64,000 nucleotides of DNA. Origin: Asanoa ferruginea (GTDB lineage Bacteria; Actinomycetota; Actinomycetes; Mycobacteriales; Micromonosporaceae). The stretch spans positions 7,440,001 through 7,504,000 of the forward strand of contig NZ_QUMQ01000001.1 in NCBI RefSeq assembly GCF_003387075.1, written 5' to 3'. How positions within the stretch are numbered: position 1 is the first letter of the stretch; each line of letters starts with the position of its first letter. Made by a program: the position numbers and the translations under genes. A model generated the notes under the pieces. That model was not told the DNA's origin, ran no database searches, and worked only from the letters and a program-made list of their open reading frames with translations. Below, one piece after another: positions 16,036 to 23,666 of this stretch.

Positions 16036-17631
16036 TCAGGTCCACCTGCCGGTGCCGCTCGCCTCGACGCTGCCCAACACCTGCTGGCGCAACGCGAGGC
16101 GGCGCACCTTCCACGTGGCGGTGCGCGGCACGTCGGCCCAGGGGATCAGTCGCGGCGCGGCCAGCTCCGGCAGGCCGGCCAAGGCGCGGGCCCAGTCCTC
16201 GGGATCGAGCGTGTCGTCCCGCATGCACAGCACAGGCACCGGCGGCTGGTCGGGCTGGGCCAGCAGGGTGACGTCCACCGCCGTCGGCAGCCGGTCCAGC
16301 AGAACGTTCTCGATCTCGATGCAGCTGCTGCCGGGCATCATGTCGACTTCGCGGTCGAGCAGCCGGATGCGCCCGAACGCGATCCGCTCACCGAGGTCAC
16401 CGCTGTTCCACCACGAACCCTCGGTCTTGGCCCGGTAACGTTCGTCCTCGCCTAGGTAGGTGAGGCAACGGGCTCGGGTCTTCACCATCAGCAGGCCCGG
16501 CTTGCCGCGAGGTTGCCGACGCCCGGATTCCGGGTCGACGACCCGGACGCGCACACCAGCCGCCGGCCAGCCGATGTTCGTCCGGTCACCACGGCTGTCG
16601 CCGGAGCGCACAGTGCGGCGGGTGAAGAGGTTGACGATGATGCCGGTGACCTCGGACTGGCCCAGTCCCCAGCCCCACACGGGAAAACGGCGCCGAGAGG
16701 CGGCCAAGAACGTGCGAACGGTCCGGGCGTGCACGGCGTCGAAGGTGGTGACGTAGAGGCGCGCCTGGGTGAACAGCTCCGGCCGCCGCTCCACCAGTTC
16801 CTCCCAGCGCTGGAACATGTTCGGCATGGCCTCCAGGATCGTCGGCCGGTGCTGGTCAATGACCCGCTCGATGTTCTCCAGACCGGGATCGGAGATCGCC
16901 ACCACCTTGTGCGGCGCCATCTTCAGCTGCGAGGCGGTCCAGGCCATCACCCGGATATGGGCGAACGACACTGCTGCGGCGGTCACGTCGCTGTGTCGGG
17001 TGGTCAGGAACGGGATCGGGCAACGCTCCATCCGCGACGGGAACCGCCCGATCGCGGTGTTGGCGGTGTGCAGCACCAGCTTGGGTACTCCGGTGGTGCC
17101 GGAGGTGTGCGTGGAGACCATGGGCTCGTCGGCATCGCCGATCCGCACCGGCGCCCGAGGGCCGTCGCGCAGGTCGTCCAGCGTCAGGGCGTCGGAGGGC
17201 GGCTCGTCGACGGGTTCCCCGACCACGATCGTACGCACGGACGAATCCGCGAGGCGTCCATTGGCGAGCAGGCGGGCACCGGCTATCAGCATGGCCGGTT
17301 GCGCACGCTTTATCAGCGCCCGCACCGTCTCCACCGACGCGATCGGGGCGATCATCACCGGCAGCGCGCCGATTCGTGCCGCGCCTGCCGCCAGCAACGG
17401 CATGTCGTAGTGGTTGTCCTTCGCGATGACCACGCGGTCACCGGCGCGCAGCCCCGCCGCGTAGAGGCAGTCGGAAAGCTGTTCGACGATCCGGGCCAGC
17501 GACGCGCCGTCGTACACCGTTCCGGATTCGGGTGCCACGTCCAGCGGCCGATCCAGGTGAACGACCGTCTGCCGGGCGCGTTCAGCGTGCCAATGGAAGA
17601 CGTTGCCGATATGGAAGGGTGTGCGTCCCAT
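16036..17631 (-). CDS. AMP-dependent acid ligase (ANL superfamily)
   Basis: A 531-residue ANL enzyme. The AMP-binding P-loop is STHTSGTTGVPK at about residues 176-187. Later motifs are GWGLGQSEVTG (in place of YGxTE) and WWNSGDLGERI (the GD core motif), with a C-terminal Lys in RTATWKVRRLAL at the position of the adenylation Lys. It would activate a carboxylic acid as an adenylate, probably an aromatic acid such as 3-hydroxyanthranilate or 3-amino-4-hydroxybenzoate given the other genes. It is followed by the membrane cyclase (42-base gap) and preceded by UbiA (12 bases). An ACP partner could be the one encoded at 22317-22568. Confidence 0.85.
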   Translation of the reverse strand: MGRTPFHIGNVFHWHAERARQTVVHLDRPLDVAPESGTVYDGASLARIVEQLSDCLYAAGLRAGDRVVIAKDNHYDMPLLAAGAARIGALPVMIAPIASVETVRALIKRAQPAMLIAGARLLANGRLADSSVRTIVVGEPVDEPPSDALTLDDLRDGPRAPVRIGDADEPMVSTHTSGTTGVPKLVLHTANTAIGRFPSRMERCPIPFLTTRHSDVTAAAVSFAHIRVMAWTASQLKMAPHKVVAISDPGLENIERVIDQHRPTILEAMPNMFQRWEELVERRPELFTQARLYVTTFDAVHARTVRTFLAASRRRFPVWGWGLGQSEVTGIIVNLFTRRTVRSGDSRGDRTNIGWPAAGVRVRVVDPESGRRQPRGKPGLLMVKTRARCLTYLGEDERYRAKTEGSWWNSGDLGERIAFGRIRLLDREVDMMPGSSCIEIENVLLDRLPTAVDVTLLAQPDQPPVPVLCMRDDTLDPEDWARALAGLPELAAPRLIPWADVPRTATWKVRRLALRQQVLGSVEASGTGRWT

Positions 17632-17643
17632 GTAGAGGCTTCC

Positions 17644-18612
17644 TTATCCAGCGAAGAAGGTGGCCACCGCGAGGCCGACGAAGCCGAGGTCGTAGGCCAC
17701 GAAGGCCGCGACGCGAGCCGTGCGCCAGCGGTCACGAGTGATCGCCAGCCGGAGCTGGGCGGCGTGCAGTGCGGTGGCGGGCAGCAAGGCCAGGGCAGTC
17801 CACCAGGGCATGACAGGCGACGTGGCGAGCGCGGCGATCGTCGTGACCGAGATGATCAGGTAGGTCACCAACGCGCCCTTGACCACCCACATCGGCGCGG
17901 CGACCGGCAGCGTGCGCCGGCCCACCGCGGCATCGCCGTCACGATCGCCCACATTGGAACATGAGACGAGCATGACCAACCAGAGGCCCATCAACACGCC
18001 TTGGAGCACGCCGACCATCGTCCAGCGCCCCTCCACCGCGAGGTAGGGGAACAGGAACCCACCCGCGGTGCCGACGCCGAGCAGAAACTCCGAGCCGCCG
18101 AGGTGATAGCTGAACCGCAGACCGCCGGAATACTGCGGTCCGAGGACGGCGCACGCGACAAAGATCAACACGGCGGAAATCGGGACGTCCCAGTCGAGGA
18201 CCGCGAACGCCGCGAAGCCGGTGACGAACGCGAAGATCTCGGCGAACACCGCGAACACGATCGCCTGACGTTCCGTGAGAGCGCCACTGAGCAGCGGCTT
18301 GCGCCGGAGGTCCCGGCGGAACCCGGGTCTGATGTAGTTGGCGGCGTCGCTGCCGTTGCGCAAGCCGATGATGTCGTCCACCGTCGCCGTCGCGGCCACG
18401 ATGCCGGCGGACGAGAGCAGGAACAGCGCGAGCGCCGCTACGGCACCAGGCCGTTGCAGTGCCGCCGGACTCAGCAGCAGCGCCGCCAGCGCCCACGGAA
18501 AGAAGTGCAGGTAGACCGACACCTTGGAGATGCGGACCAGCCCCACCAGCGTTCGCCACCGCGATGGGTCACCACGGTCGGTGACAATCTCCGGGGTCAT
18601 CGAGGACACCAT
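17644..18612 (-). CDS. UbiA-family aromatic/membrane prenyltransferase
   Basis: The 322-residue protein has eight or nine hydrophobic segments. The first Asp-rich motif is degenerate (TVDDIIGLRNGSD in place of NDxxDxxxD) and the second is SNVGDRDGDAAVGRRTLP, matching the DxxxD of UbiA enzymes that bind the Mg-diphosphate. UbiA enzymes transfer a prenyl group to an aromatic acceptor inside the membrane. It lies between a prenyl diphosphate synthase (12-base gap) and an adenylating ligase, so donor and acceptor supply are in one transcript. It is separate from the soluble ABBA prenyltransferase at 45866-46759, so the cluster can prenylate twice or by two modes. Confidence 0.85.
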   Translation of the reverse strand: MVSSMTPEIVTDRGDPSRWRTLVGLVRISKVSVYLHFFPWALAALLLSPAALQRPGAVAALALFLLSSAGIVAATATVDDIIGLRNGSDAANYIRPGFRRDLRRKPLLSGALTERQAIVFAVFAEIFAFVTGFAAFAVLDWDVPISAVLIFVACAVLGPQYSGGLRFSYHLGGSEFLLGVGTAGGFLFPYLAVEGRWTMVGVLQGVLMGLWLVMLVSCSNVGDRDGDAAVGRRTLPVAAPMWVVKGALVTYLIISVTTIAALATSPVMPWWTALALLPATALHAAQLRLAITRDRWRTARVAAFVAYDLGFVGLAVATFFAG

Positions 18613-18624
18613 TGTTTCGCCCCC

Positions 18625-19698
18625 TCAGCAGTCGCGGTAGGCGACGAGTCGGGCCATCTCGACGAGCTCTTCCCGCCAGCCCGCTGCCAGCGGTACCTTC
18701 GCAATGGCCTGGCAGCCGTCATCGACGAGCCGGTCGATGTGTCGTTCGATGTCGACCCGCACGCCCGTCTCGCGCAGGCGGGTGCGCAGCGAGCCCGCAC
18801 TCATCTCGCCGGCATGCACGAGATCACGGATCTCCAGGTCGCGCTCCATGGCCGCACCCAGCAGAAGCGTCATCTTGTGCGAAGTGAGGTCGAGCCCGTC
18901 GGGCTTGCCGGTGACCTGCCCATCGCCGAAGGCATCCATGATGTCGTCGCGGAGCTGGAACGCCTCGCCGATCGCGGCGCCGTACGCTTCGAACGCGTTC
19001 CCCAGGTCGGGCCGGCCGGCGATCGCCGCGCCGACTTCGAGCGGACGGTGGATCGTGTAACGACCCGACTTCGACAGGGCTATCCACCGCGCCAGGTCAG
19101 GATCGACGGGGAACTCGGCGGCCGCCGCGACATGCACGTCGACGAACTGCCCAACGATCAGCTCCGTACGCAGCTCCGCCCACAGCGCGTCGACCATCGC
19201 CGGTGCGGTCGCCATGAACTGGTCGGCGTAAACCAAAGCCAGGTCACCGGCGAGCACGGCCACGCCCTCGCCGTAACGGCGGTCCTCTCCACGCCAACCG
19301 CCCGACCGATGCGACGCCGAGTGCTTCTCGTGCACCGTGGGCACACCCCGACGCCGCGTGGCCGCGTCCATGATGTCGTCGTGAATCAACGCGGCGGCGT
19401 GCAGCAGCTCCAACGCCACCGCCGCCCGCAGCACACGGTGGTCGTCAGGATCACCGCCCGCCGCCAGGTAGCCGCTGATGCAGAAGGCCGGACGGACCCG
19501 CTTCCCGCCGGCCCCCACGAGGTCGGCGACCGAGCTGACGAGGTCGGACGCGCTGCTGTACGCCGTCGACCGACGCTCCTGCTCCTCTCGGAAGAACGCG
19601 CGAAGCCGCTCCTCCAGCAACTCCATCAGGTGCTCTCGGACCTTCCGCGGCGGCGCGGTTGGGGCGCGTTCGCCCAGCGTGGTATCGATCGTGGTCAC
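18625..19698 (-). CDS. Trans-polyprenyl diphosphate synthase (copy 1)
   Basis: A 357-residue protein. The first Asp-rich motif is ALIHDDIMDAATRRRG (DDxxD, about residues 112-116), and the second is FQLRDDIMDAFGD. GGKRVRPAF is the substrate-binding segment before them. It condenses IPP with allylic diphosphates to GPP, FPP or GGPP; chain length depends on residues just before the first motif (here ELLHAAALIHDD) and cannot be settled by eye. GTG start with GGGGGAG upstream. It heads the UbiA-ligase-cyclase genes and is distinct from the mevalonate-operon copy at 52183-53271. Confidence 0.9.
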   Translation of the reverse strand: MTTIDTTLGERAPTAPPRKVREHLMELLEERLRAFFREEQERRSTAYSSASDLVSSVADLVGAGGKRVRPAFCISGYLAAGGDPDDHRVLRAAVALELLHAAALIHDDIMDAATRRRGVPTVHEKHSASHRSGGWRGEDRRYGEGVAVLAGDLALVYADQFMATAPAMVDALWAELRTELIVGQFVDVHVAAAAEFPVDPDLARWIALSKSGRYTIHRPLEVGAAIAGRPDLGNAFEAYGAAIGEAFQLRDDIMDAFGDGQVTGKPDGLDLTSHKMTLLLGAAMERDLEIRDLVHAGEMSAGSLRTRLRETGVRVDIERHIDRLVDDGCQAIAKVPLAAGWREELVEMARLVAYRDC

Positions 19699-19732
19699 GT
19701 AGTCTCCCCCGTGCTACGGCTATTAACGTTGG

Positions 19733-19906
19733 CTAGGAGCGCTCGGTCGGTTCCGCACGTGGCAAGATCGGCACAGCGATGAGAGCCGGCCACAACGGAC
19801 AGACTCCGATCAGGATCGGATCCCGAGGCGACCCGCCGTCCACCGCGATGAGGTTCCACGGCCGGCGTGATGGCTGCGCGGGCCCGTCTTCCGTTGACGT
19901 CGTCAC
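19733..19906 (-). CDS. 57-residue hypothetical protein coupled to the StrR-like regulator
   Basis: A short frame whose GTG start overlaps the TGA of the upstream StrR-like gene (GTGA). The product reads MTTSTEDGPAQPSRRPWN, then NLIAVDGGSPRDPILIGV and a hydrophobic end (PLWPALIAVPILP). No family is recognised. The overlap, codon position and the 34-base gap to the prenyl synthase support real translation. No cleavage or modification motif is obvious. Confidence 0.45.
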   Translation of the reverse strand: MTTSTEDGPAQPSRRPWNLIAVDGGSPRDPILIGVCPLWPALIAVPILPRAEPTERS

Positions 19907-20919
19907 GTCGCCTTCTCCTCGAGCTCCTGGGCCATCGCGAGCCATGCTCCGGCGCACGAACGAGCCAGTTCCGCGACGGACTTGCGCCAATGAGGCGGCA
20001 CGGCGCCGATGATCCCGCTCCACTCGGAAGGGTCGACGACGTGAGCGTCGACCCAGCGGACGAACGCACGGCCGCTCTCGGCATACTTCACCGCAGGATC
20101 CCTGATCAGGTTGCCGCGGACCGACGGCCATTGCACGTTCTGGCGTGCACCGACCGTCCTGTTTCGCAACGCGGGCGCGGGTTCGCTGGACGGGTCCGAA
20201 CCATCCGCTGGACCGCGCTGGACTGGCAGAACTGGGTCGTGGCCAGCCAGTAGCCGGGCGCGGACGTCCCGCGCCGTCCCCACCGAGATGCCTGCCTCCT
20301 GAGCGATGGCACGCAACGGGGCATCGGGGTTCAAAGCGATGACCGCGCCGGCGCGCCGCCGACCCGATGAACCGTCGATCGGCCGGACCCGCCCGTCTCG
20401 GCCGAGCCTGCTGCCGTCCAGCTCGGCGGGAAGGGCGACCCGGCGTCTGATCGAGCTCGCCGTGGTGGGCGACAGTCCGACGGCGGCCGCGACCGCCCGG
20501 TCCGACCACTGTGGATAATGGCTGAGGATGCGGATGGCGGCAGCCTCCCGATCGGCGAGCGAGAGCGGCAGACCGTGCTTGATGTTGGCGTGGACAGACA
20601 ACAGGAACGCTTGCGCTTCGTCGCCGTCGAAGAACGTGACGGGGATGGTCTCGTCACCCCTGAGCTTGGCGGCCCGCAGTCGATGCATTCCGTCGATGAC
20701 CCGCATCGTGCTGCGGTGCACCGTGATCGGCGGAAGCTCTCGCGCCGCGACCAGCAGCACCACGTGCTCGGGATTCTCCCCCGCCAACCGGGGCGAGTCG
20801 CCTGGCGACAACGACGACACCGAAACCCAGACCGGCCCTGTGTCGTCTCGCGACGTGGGCGCCAGGACTATGCTCTCTGCTTGCGGGTCCTCGACGTTGC
20901 TCGGCATCCGGACACTCAC
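19903..20919 (-). CDS. ParB-domain transcriptional activator, StrR/NovG-like
   Basis: The 338-residue protein starts with a ParB/Spo0J-like domain (SVSSLSPGDSPRLAGENPEHV, PPITVHRSTMRVIDGMHRLRAAKLRG, VTFFDGDEAQAFLLSVHANIKHGLPLS). A helix-turn-helix follows (WSDRAVAAAVGLSPTTASSIRRR, about residues 140-162). StrR, NovG and Tei15* share this architecture and length and activate antibiotic clusters by binding inverted repeats of the GTTCRACTG-N11-CRGTYGAAC type. A near-perfect match to that operator is at 53435-53473 in this window. The gene heads the operon of prenyl synthase, UbiA, ligase and cyclase, and an ACTACTCG repeat lies about 115 bases upstream of its start. Confidence 0.8.
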   Translation of the reverse strand: MSVRMPSNVEDPQAESIVLAPTSRDDTGPVWVSVSSLSPGDSPRLAGENPEHVVLLVAARELPPITVHRSTMRVIDGMHRLRAAKLRGDETIPVTFFDGDEAQAFLLSVHANIKHGLPLSLADREAAAIRILSHYPQWSDRAVAAAVGLSPTTASSIRRRVALPAELDGSRLGRDGRVRPIDGSSGRRRAGAVIALNPDAPLRAIAQEAGISVGTARDVRARLLAGHDPVLPVQRGPADGSDPSSEPAPALRNRTVGARQNVQWPSVRGNLIRDPAVKYAESGRAFVRWVDAHVVDPSEWSGIIGAVPPHWRKSVAELARSCAGAWLAMAQELEEKAT

Positions 20920-21034
20920 CTATCAGTAGGTAGGGTTGGTGTAAGGACGGCAGTCGATCCTGCGGCAGTGCAGTCTGCCCTGGGAATCATCGCGAGCTGG
21001 CATCGACAAGAGCAACAGTGGCCGCGGCCCGGCG

Positions 21035-21067
21035 CGAGTAGTTGTGCACTACTCGGTCAGGTAGTGC
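21035..21067. promoter_or_regulatory. ACTACTCG repeat, site B (three half-sites)
   Basis: CGAGTAGT (21035-21042) and ACTACTCG (21048-21055) are perfect 8-base arms with a 5-base spacer, and AGGTAGTG (21059-21066) adds a third half-site. The array lies upstream of the StrR-like regulator and touches the 3' end of the DAHP synthase gene. It probably controls the regulator/prenyl synthase/UbiA operon. Confidence 0.6.
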
Positions 21068-22271
21068 CCGATGACCATGCTTCGATCAGGGCGGCCGCCT
21101 GCCACGGGTTGAGCCGGGGATCGCACAGCGAGGTGTAGTGGCGCTGGAGTTCGTCCTCGTCCGCCACCGGTCCCCCCACGCACTCCGTCACGTCCTGCGC
21201 CGCGACCTCGATGTGCAGCCCTGAGGCGGGTTGGCCCTGCGCATCCAGGATCTCCCGGAACCGGACAGCCTCGGCGGTCATGTCGCCGAGGTAACGGGTT
21301 TTCAGCCCCGTCGGCAGCCGCCTGGTGTTGCCGTGCATGGGGTCGCTCAACCAGATCGCCGGATGCCCGGCGTTGGCCACGGCCCGGACGATCGGCGGCA
21401 ATGCGTCCGCGATCCGATCCCTACCCATCCGGGCGATGAGGACGAGCCGGCCGGGTTCGCGGCGCGGATCCAGAGCCGCGCAGACCGCAAGCACGTCGTC
21501 GGTGTTGGCTCGGGGTCCGATCTTGCATCCGACGGCGTTGGCCACCGAGGACAGCATGGCCACGTGCGCCCCGTCCGGCTGGCGGGTGCGTTCACCCAGC
21601 CACGGCAAATGGGTCGAGCTCAGGTAGAGATCGCTGGAGTCCGGATCCCGGCGGATCAGCCGGGACTCGTAGTCGACCACGAGTGCTTCGTGGCTCGACC
21701 ACGGCCCGTCCGGCGGGCCCGCGTCAAGATCGCCCTGGCGGTAGGTCCGCATCACCCGCTGCACCAGGTCGCTGGCCTCGTACGCCCAGACCATCCGGCG
21801 CGGATGGGCCTTGCGCGTCTCCGAGGTGCCGATGTCGGAATTGATCATGTGTCCGCGGAAGGACGGGATCCTGACGGCTTCGTACCATTCGTTCGCCGCG
21901 GACCGTGGTTTGGCGAACTGGCCGCCCATGCGTCCAACCCTGACGACGTGCCTGCCGGTGAGCTCGGCGAGCCGATCACCGAGCGAGTCGATGACCTTCA
22001 GCTTCTCTGAGGTGTGCCGAGGCGTGCATTCATAAAAGCTCTCGGCACAGTCGCCGAGTTGCAGCACGAGGGCGCCGGTCGATACCAGGTTCGCCAACGC
22101 CTCCCGCAGCTGTCGAGTCTCTGTCGCCGTCACCAGCGGCGGCGCCGAGGACAGGAAGCGGCATGCTTCGTCGTACGCGGGGTGATCACGCCATTCTGGT
22201 TGCTGGACCGCGGGCATGTTCTCCCACGGACCGACGTGAACGAGGTCCGCGAACGAGCCATGTTGCTGCAT
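21057..22271 (-). CDS. phzC: Class II (plant-type) 3-deoxy-D-arabino-heptulosonate 7-phosphate synthase
   Basis: A 404-residue class II DAHP synthase. It condenses phosphoenolpyruvate and erythrose-4-phosphate, the first shikimate step. Signatures include LQLGDCAESFYEC (metal-ligand Cys), VGRMGGQFAKPRS, SHEALVVDYES, LPWLGERTRQPDGAHV, KIGPRANTDD and WLSDPMHGNT (His ligand). It lacks much N-terminal extension, like cluster-associated PhzC homologues. ATG at 22271 with GGAGG upstream. Placed after ACP and KAS III genes, it is expected to raise chorismate supply for the 3-hydroxyanthranilate branch encoded at 30.8-41 kb. Confidence 0.92.
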   Translation of the reverse strand: MQQHGSFADLVHVGPWENMPAVQQPEWRDHPAYDEACRFLSSAPPLVTATETRQLREALANLVSTGALVLQLGDCAESFYECTPRHTSEKLKVIDSLGDRLAELTGRHVVRVGRMGGQFAKPRSAANEWYEAVRIPSFRGHMINSDIGTSETRKAHPRRMVWAYEASDLVQRVMRTYRQGDLDAGPPDGPWSSHEALVVDYESRLIRRDPDSSDLYLSSTHLPWLGERTRQPDGAHVAMLSSVANAVGCKIGPRANTDDVLAVCAALDPRREPGRLVLIARMGRDRIADALPPIVRAVANAGHPAIWLSDPMHGNTRRLPTGLKTRYLGDMTAEAVRFREILDAQGQPASGLHIEVAAQDVTECVGGPVADEDELQRHYTSLCDPRLNPWQAAALIEAWSSGTT

Positions 22272-22316
22272 GTGTCCTCCAGTCGACGGCGCGGCGAACG
22301 CATCCGTACGGGTGAT

Positions 22317-22568
22317 TCAGGCTTTGACGCCTTTGGCCTCGAGCATGGCCACGGTGCCGGCGATGGTGGCGGCTTCGGTCATCTCCGCCTCGCTGACGAA
22401 GACGTCATACCGACTACTCAGTGCGACGGCGACCTCGACCAGGACCAGCGAGTCCAGATCGAGGCTGTCGTAGGAGGTCTCGGCGGTGATGTCGTCCGGC
22501 GCGCCGTACGTCTCGGTCATGAGCTTCAAAAGCTCTTCGGTGATGGTCTGTCGGGTCCGGATAGTCAT
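22317..22568 (-). CDS. Acyl carrier protein
   Basis: An 83-residue acidic, four-helix carrier protein. The phosphopantetheine serine is Ser40 in the DSL motif of LDLDSLVLVEVAVAL. It is a freestanding carrier between the DAHP synthase and a KAS III gene. Such carriers hold aromatic acyl groups loaded by an adenylating ligase in benzoxazole and similar pathways; in this cluster the acyl group could be 3-hydroxyanthranilate. A phosphopantetheinyl transferase was not found in the window. Confidence 0.88.
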   Translation of the reverse strand: MTIRTRQTITEELLKLMTETYGAPDDITAETSYDSLDLDSLVLVEVAVALSSRYDVFVSEAEMTEAATIAGTVAMLEAKGVKA

Positions 22569-22617
22569 CGCGGTGGTCTCGCTTTCTACTCGTGTCGAAA
22601 GGCAATGCCGGAACTGA

Positions 22618-23634
22618 TCAGGCGGCGTTGAGGTCGGGCCAGATGAGCGCCGCGGCCCCCCAGGTCAGGCCTCCTCCGAAGGCGGTGAGCAGGACGCGGG
22701 AACCCGGTGTCAGCGTTCCGTTGGCAGCCGCGTCGCACAGGGCGAGCGGGATCGACGCCGCCGAGGTGTTGCCGACCCGGTCGACGTTGACGACGGCCCG
22801 CTCCTCGGGGAGCCCGAGCCACCCCGCCAGCGCGCGAAGGATGCGGATGTTCGCCTGGTGGCCGACCAGATGGTCGATGGAGTCCCTTGGCCAGCCGATC
22901 CGGGCCAGCACCAGCGAAGCCGACTCGCCCATCCGGGTGACTGCTTCGGCGAACACCTTGGTGCCCTGCATGGTGAAGTAGCGGTCCCGCGGGTCGGGCT
23001 CACCCAGCGTGGACCGCTGCCGAGACCCGCCGGCCGGGACCAGGATGAGATCCGCGCGCGAGCCGTCCGAACCGAGGTCGACACCGAGCAGCACGCCGGG
23101 TCGGTCGGCCTCGGGGACGGCGTGCAGCACGACGGCTCCGGCCCCGTCGCCGAAGATGACCGATGTCGTCCGGTCGGCCGGGTCGAGGATGGTCGAGTAG
23201 GTCTCAGCGCCGATGACCAGCACCCGCCGGGCCTGTCCGGCGACGATCTGGGCCGATGCGGTTGCCAGGGCGTAGACGAACCCGGAACACACTGCGGCGA
23301 TGTCGTACGCGGCGACGGTGCCCAACCCCAGACGCGCCGCGACCTGTGGGGCCGTGGCCGGGCAGGGATGGTCGGGTGTCGTGGTCGCCAGAATGACGGC
23401 GTCCACCGCGCCCGGCGCCAACGGAAGGTTCGCCGACTTGAGCGCGCGGTGTCCCGCCTCGACCGCGAGGTCACTGGTGGCGACCCCGGGTCCCGCCCAG
23501 TGTCGGGTGCGAATCCCGGTCCTGCTGGTGATCCACTCCTCGGAGGTGTCCAAGGTGGCTGCGAGCTCGCCGTTGGTGACTTGCCGCGGCGGTAGGAAGC
23601 CGCCCAGTCCGGCGAGCGCGGCGTAGTGCGTCAT
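22618..23634 (-). CDS. Beta-ketoacyl-ACP synthase III-like enzyme
   Basis: A 338-residue thiolase-fold enzyme with a full catalytic triad: Cys in AAVCSGFVYAL, His in GHQANIRI, Asn in GNTSAAS. The N-terminal SEEWITSRTGIRTR is typical of FabH. Start set at the ATG at 23634; the 36-base-longer frame would overlap the monooxygenase end. FabH homologues in natural product clusters often act as acyltransferases forming esters or amides (as proposed for BomK in A33853) and do not make fatty-acid starter units. With the adjacent ACP and no other PKS/FAS genes, an acyl-transfer role for an aminobenzoyl-ACP is a reasonable inference. Confidence 0.85.
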   Translation of the reverse strand: MTHYAALAGLGGFLPPRQVTNGELAATLDTSEEWITSRTGIRTRHWAGPGVATSDLAVEAGHRALKSANLPLAPGAVDAVILATTTPDHPCPATAPQVAARLGLGTVAAYDIAAVCSGFVYALATASAQIVAGQARRVLVIGAETYSTILDPADRTTSVIFGDGAGAVVLHAVPEADRPGVLLGVDLGSDGSRADLILVPAGGSRQRSTLGEPDPRDRYFTMQGTKVFAEAVTRMGESASLVLARIGWPRDSIDHLVGHQANIRILRALAGWLGLPEERAVVNVDRVGNTSAASIPLALCDAAANGTLTPGSRVLLTAFGGGLTWGAAALIWPDLNAA

Positions 23635-23666
23635 GCGGGTGCCCCTCGTGTTGTTCGGTTCGGATA

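Noticed and set aside
19733-20509. 258-residue minus-strand ORF over the StrR-like gene
   Set aside because: Only its last 57 codons, from the GTG at 19906, fit a separate gene; the rest is a shadow of the regulator.
20917-20960. Second StrR-type operator near CAGTCGATCC (about 20951)
   Set aside because: One arm resembles CAGTCGAAC but the partner arm 11 bases away does not match, so it is not a paired site.
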